Source: Gammaproteobacteria bacterium (GTDB lineage Bacteria > Pseudomonadota > Gammaproteobacteria > DSM-16500). Taken from it: a DNA stretch of 25,709 nucleotides. The translations under genes and the position numbers were made by a program. Positions within the stretch are counted from its first letter, which is position 1. Every line of letters starts with the position of its first letter. Under the pieces are notes generated by a model. The model was not told where the DNA came from. It ran no database searches and worked only from the letters and a program-made list of their open reading frames with translations. The stretch spans positions 1-25,709 of the forward strand of contig JABDEN010000018.1 in NCBI GenBank assembly GCA_013287025.1, read 5' to 3'. Below, in pieces: positions 22,458-25,709 of the stretch.

Positions 22458-23798
22458 ATGCGATTAAGAGGACAAAAAGGCTATCTCACCGTTGTCGTTG
22501 CCATACTAATACTGTCCGTTGCATTTTCAAGTCTTGTTATTTCGCATATTTATTCCAATAAAAGTTTAAGTGTCGCGAATTCCCTTTTATCCATGCAAGC
22601 TTATTATATTGCAGAATCGGGCTTAGAACGTGCGGTATATGATATTACCGTTAATAATTTAACTTGTGTATCCATTACTGGGGCCGCAAATTATACCAAC
22701 TATACTTTTCCGAATGCCGCAGGCCCTTTTACGGTCACGGGCGTCGCAACGCAAAGCGCATCGACTCTGAGCGCAGCACTAACCAATGTAGCCACTTCTC
22801 TCACTCTCGTAAATAGCGCGGGATTTGCGGCCCTTGGAACGGTTTTAATTGATAATGAACTGATGAACTATACGTCTAATAGCGCAAATACCTTGTCAGG
22901 ATTAATGAGGGGGGTTGGAGGAACTACCGCTTCCGCGCACGCATTAAACGCATCCGTCGCTCAAGATCAATGCTTGTTAACCTCTAGCGGTGGCGTACCC
23001 TCCCTCACTTCCCCACTCGCCAAAAGAGAACTCGTCGAAATTTTACAAGGAAGTAGTTTTTCGCTAGGACAATCAGGATCGGGTGCAGGAACGGGTTCCG
23101 GATCTGGTAGTGGCACTAGCATTGGTGTTTATCAAGCAGGTTTAATCGTAGGTGGAACTGCCTCCATTGGTAGTGGTGGTGTCATCACCAATGGAAGTGT
23201 TACCTCATCTAGCGCTAACTTTCCGGGGTCTACGATTATTGCTGCAGGGGGCGTGGTATTAAACGGTACTGCGGAAACTCAAGTATCCAATGGTTCCGGT
23301 ACATTGGTCAATAGCTCCACTTCAAGCGCCTTACAAGCCGATATCTCTCAAAATAATGCTTTGGCTAATTCTGCGACGTTATGGAATCAATTTTTTAATC
23401 AATCCAAAGCAACCGTGCAAGCGAGTGCCAATCAAACCTATACCAGCGCAAATATTAATGGCGCAACAGGGCAACTCATTTGGGCATCTAGCTTAACTTT
23501 AAGTGGTTCAACCACGATCGGTAGTCCAACCGCGCCAGTCATTTTAATTGTGAATGGTAATATTAATACCAGCTCGAATTTTACGCTCTATGGATTTTTA
23601 TATATCACGGGATCCGCTGCTTTCAATGCTGTCACTACGATTAATGGCGCCCTCGTGATGGAAGGACCATTAAACACCAATGGTTCGGTCACGATTAATT
23701 TAAGTCCGAGTGCGCTTAATCTCGCAAGTAAATTAGCATCCACCACATTTAATACGTATAGCTTTGTACCGACTTATTTGCAAGAATCATTTGCTTGA
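22458..23798 (+). CDS. PilX/MshP-like pilus protein with long beta-rich extension
   Basis: The 446-residue protein has a prepilin-like start: leader MRLRGQKG, then YLTVVVAILILSVAFSSLVI without Glu5, as in PilX/GspK-type tip subunits. AYYIAESGLERAVYDIT at about 47-63 is the conserved PilX/MshP helix. An insert at about 112-170 has the pattern GTVLIDNELMNYT...LSGLMRGVGGTTASAHA, known from several surface and phage proteins. A glycine-serine linker (SGSGAGTGSGSGSGT) separates a C-terminal domain of repeated short beta motifs such as GGTASIGSGGVITNGSV and LYGFLYITGSAAFNAVTTIN. MshP and PilX are normally 150-200 residues, so about 250 residues are extra. It is the fourth and last pseudopilin gene of the set. 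Confidence 0.78.
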   Translation: MRLRGQKGYLTVVVAILILSVAFSSLVISHIYSNKSLSVANSLLSMQAYYIAESGLERAVYDITVNNLTCVSITGAANYTNYTFPNAAGPFTVTGVATQSASTLSAALTNVATSLTLVNSAGFAALGTVLIDNELMNYTSNSANTLSGLMRGVGGTTASAHALNASVAQDQCLLTSSGGVPSLTSPLAKRELVEILQGSSFSLGQSGSGAGTGSGSGSGTSIGVYQAGLIVGGTASIGSGGVITNGSVTSSSANFPGSTIIAAGGVVLNGTAETQVSNGSGTLVNSSTSSALQADISQNNALANSATLWNQFFNQSKATVQASANQTYTSANINGATGQLIWASSLTLSGSTTIGSPTAPVILIVNGNINTSSNFTLYGFLYITGSAAFNAVTTINGALVMEGPLNTNGSVTINLSPSALNLASKLASTTFNTYSFVPTYLQESFA

Positions 23799-23855
23799 GA
23801 GTCAAGGGTCCGATAGACTTATCCGTTACACTAGAAAAGCAACGCCCGTGTGTAC

Positions 23856-25355
23856 ATGAACTGCGAATTTTTTTTCAAAAATGCATATGTTAAAGATAGT
23901 CTTGCAATACTTGCAGGATGTATTCTTACATTTGCTTTTGCACCATTTTCATTTTATTTATTGGCAGTCATTTCGCCTGCCTGCTTACTCATTTTATTAA
24001 AAAACCTCACCCCTAAACGCGCATTTTTTCGTGCGTGGGCTTACGGTCTTGGTTTTTTTGGCGGAAGTGTTTACTGGGTATATATCAGCATTCACTTTTA
24101 CGGTAATACCTCGCCGCTACTCGCGGGTTTTATTACCAGTGTCTTTATTGCTTTTTTGGCTATTTTTCCTGGTCTGACTGGGTACTTTTTCAACCGATAT
24201 TTTTCTAAAAACGATACTTACGCCTACATTTTTGCATTTCCTGCCATTTGGGTCATTGTAGAATGGATTCGTAGCAATATATTCACAGGATTTCCCTGGG
24301 TCTTGCTCGGGACAAGTCAGGTTCATTCTCCAATAGCCGGTTTCGCACCCATTGCCGGTGTCTATGCTGTTTCTCTTTTAGTGCTCGTAACGGCTGGGTT
24401 ATGCGTCGATCTCCTTTATCATCGTCGCTTACGCAATATTTTTTTCATTTTCCTCATATGGGGACTTGGGTTTGGCTTACAATTTATTGCTTGGACAAAA
24501 CCTGTCGGCGCGCCTGTCCAGGTAAGTTTAATTCAAGGCAATATTCCTCAAGATATTCATTGGTCTTATGAATCGTTAATTCCAACATTAAAGCGCTACC
24601 AACAACTGACAGACCAACATTGGGATAGCAAAATTATTATTTGGCCTGAAAACGCGATCCCGATTCCTTTACAAAATGCGACAAACTTTATCGATTTCAT
24701 GACAGAAAATGCAGCAAAACACCAAGCCACTATCATTGCTGGTATTCCGGTAAAACATGAAACAGACGACACCTACTATAATGCTATTATTACTTTCGGC
24801 AATGATTCTGGTTTTTACTTAAAACATCGACTCGTGCCATTTGGCGAATACACTCCTTTTGTTGGATTATTGAAGGGTGTGCTGGATCGCTTTCAAATCC
24901 CCATGTCCAATATGGTACCGGGTGTTGGTATACCCAAACCTTTAATTGCACATGGCTTAAAAATCGCGCCTTTCATTTGTTATGAAATTGCTTTTCCTGA
25001 ACAAGTGTTACAAAGAGATGGTGACATCGATATGCTGTTAACTGTCAGCAATGATGCGTGGTTCGGTCAATCCATCGCGCTTGCACAACATTTAGAAATG
25101 GCGCAAATGCGCGCGCTCGAAATGGGTCGTCCCGTTTTATTTGTATCCAATACCGGCATCACTGCCATCATTCGACCAAATGGAAAAATACAAAGCGAAG
25201 CCCCACCCGACCAAATTTACGTACTGACGGACAAAGTACAAACTGTCAATGGCAAAACCCCTTGGCAAAGATATGGAATGGATCCCGCCTGGATAATGAT
25301 CATCCTATTTTTATTTTATGCCATTACATCACAACGAAAAAAGAAAAGTGAGTGA
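23856..25355 (+). CDS. lnt: Apolipoprotein N-acyltransferase
   Basis: The 499-residue inner-membrane enzyme adds the third acyl chain to lipoproteins. The N-terminal half has about six to seven membrane helices, and the periplasmic nitrilase-like domain follows from about residue 220 with the Glu-Lys-Cys triad in WPENA (E265), [11 protein letters not shown] (K323) and [10 protein letters not shown] (C375). [29 protein letters not shown] is the usual conserved stretch, and a last membrane helix ends the protein ([12 protein letters not shown]). The start is the ATG at 23856; a GTG at 23850 is in frame, and neither has a clear ribosome binding site. leuS begins five bases after its stop. Confidence 0.95.
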   Translation: MNCEFFFKNAYVKDSLAILAGCILTFAFAPFSFYLLAVISPACLLILLKNLTPKRAFFRAWAYGLGFFGGSVYWVYISIHFYGNTSPLLAGFITSVFIAFLAIFPGLTGYFFNRYFSKNDTYAYIFAFPAIWVIVEWIRSNIFTGFPWVLLGTSQVHSPIAGFAPIAGVYAVSLLVLVTAGLCVDLLYHRRLRNIFFIFLIWGLGFGLQFIAWTKPVGAPVQVSLIQGNIPQDIHWSYESLIPTLKRYQQLTDQHWDSKIIIWPENAIPIPLQNATNFIDFMTENAAKHQATIIAGIPVKHETDDTYYNAIITFGNDSGFYLKHRLVPFGEYTPFVGLLKGVLDRFQIPMSNMVPGVGIPKPLIAHGLKIAPFICYEIAFPEQVLQRDGDIDMLLTVSNDAWFGQSIALAQHLEMAQMRALEMGRPVLFVSNTGITAIIRPNGKIQSEAPPDQIYVLTDKVQTVNGKTPWQRYGMDPAWIMIILFLFYAITSQRKKKSE

Positions 25356-25360
25356 ACACT

Positions 25361-25709
25361 ATGGAAGAACAGTACAATCCACAAAAAATTGAAGAAAATA
25401 CTCAGCGTTATTGGGATGAACATAATAGCTTCCAAGCAACCGAAGCCGTCAATAAAGAAAAGTTTTATTGTCTTACCATGTTTCCTTACCCAAGCGGTCA
25501 TCTCCATATGGGGCATGCGAGAAATTACACGATCGGCGACGTCATCAGTCGCTATCAACGCATGTTAGGTAAAAATGTTTTACAACCGATGGGATGGGAT
25601 GCTTTTGGATTACCTGCAGAAAATGCCGCGATAAAACATCAAATTCCGCCGGCGGAATGGACTTATAAAAATATTGATTTCATGCGCCAACAAATGAAAC
25701 GTTTGGGCT
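25361..25709 (+). CDS. leuS: Leucyl-tRNA synthetase, N-terminal part (runs off the window)
   Basis: The reading frame is open to the end of the window, giving 116 residues of the N-terminus. It shows the LeuRS class I signature: [20 protein letters not shown] with the HIGH motif as HMGH, followed by [30 protein letters not shown] and the start of the connective region. LeuRS attaches leucine to tRNA-Leu. It starts five bases after lnt, so lnt and leuS are likely co-transcribed, a neighbourhood seen in other gammaproteobacteria. Confidence 0.96.
   Translation, partial: MEEQYNPQKIEENTQRYWDEHNSFQATEAVNKEKFYCLTMFPYPSGHLHMGHARNYTIGDVISRYQRMLGKNVLQPMGWDAFGLPAENAAIKHQIPPAEWTYKNIDFMRQQMKRLG

Overview
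The window looks like a piece of chromosome from an AT-rich gammaproteobacterium, most probably of the Legionellales (Legionella/Coxiella/Aquicella side). That placement is inference. It rests on a siderophore porin of the LbtU type, a spectinomycin-kinase homologue that recalls the Legionella enzyme APH(9)-Ia, two long coiled-coil proteins of the kind often found as secretion substrates in this order, and ordinary gamma housekeeping genes (gltX, nth, lnt, leuS).

Layout. (1) 1-5090 is an accessory segment. An AbiE-type toxin-antitoxin pair sits behind a large palindrome and is followed in tight operon spacing by a GNAT acetyltransferase, a double-GNAT fusion whose first half resembles AAC(6'), and an APH(9)-like kinase. 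A 3'-truncated IS481-type transposase then meets, head to head, the damaged end of an unrecognised small gene. (2) 5091-6724 is a minus-strand cluster of gltX, tRNA-Ala(GGC) and tRNA-Glu(UUC). The 3' end of the tRNA-Glu faces the accessory segment. (3) 6870-10129 is a plus-strand run: NfeD-type membrane serine protease, slipin, MscL, and glyoxalase II behind a palindromic repeat. (4) 10126-13283 on the minus strand holds a TrpR/YerC-family regulator under a TrpR-like palindrome, an APC amino-acid permease and an MFS transporter. (5) 13356-17391 on the minus strand is a pair of very AT-rich coiled-coil proteins with hydrophobic C-terminal segments. The downstream one has had its C-terminus rewritten by a GC-rich repeat. 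(6) 17486-17662 is a short secreted-peptide gene with a good promoter. It converges on a family 2 glycosyltransferase whose last membrane region was replaced by an inverted 57-bp copy of the gene's own sequence. (7) 18611-21070 holds nth, a 33-bp-armed inverted repeat and the LbtU-like porin. (8) 21117-23798 is a four-gene set of minor pseudopilins in MshC-D-O-P/FimT-PilV-PilW-PilX-like order. (9) 23856 to the end holds lnt and the start of leuS.

How the parts fit. The first five genes could be one transcript from a toxin-antitoxin-controlled promoter that also carries drug-modifying-enzyme homologues. gltX sits with the tRNA its product charges. NfeD and slipin form the familiar membrane protease/scaffold pair, here with the mechanosensitive channel MscL. 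The TrpR-like regulator is probably autoregulated and may control the permease next to it. The most unusual items are the self-derived inverted duplication in the glycosyltransferase, the TA/drug-modification operon, the paired coiled-coil proteins and the overlooked 58-residue secreted peptide.
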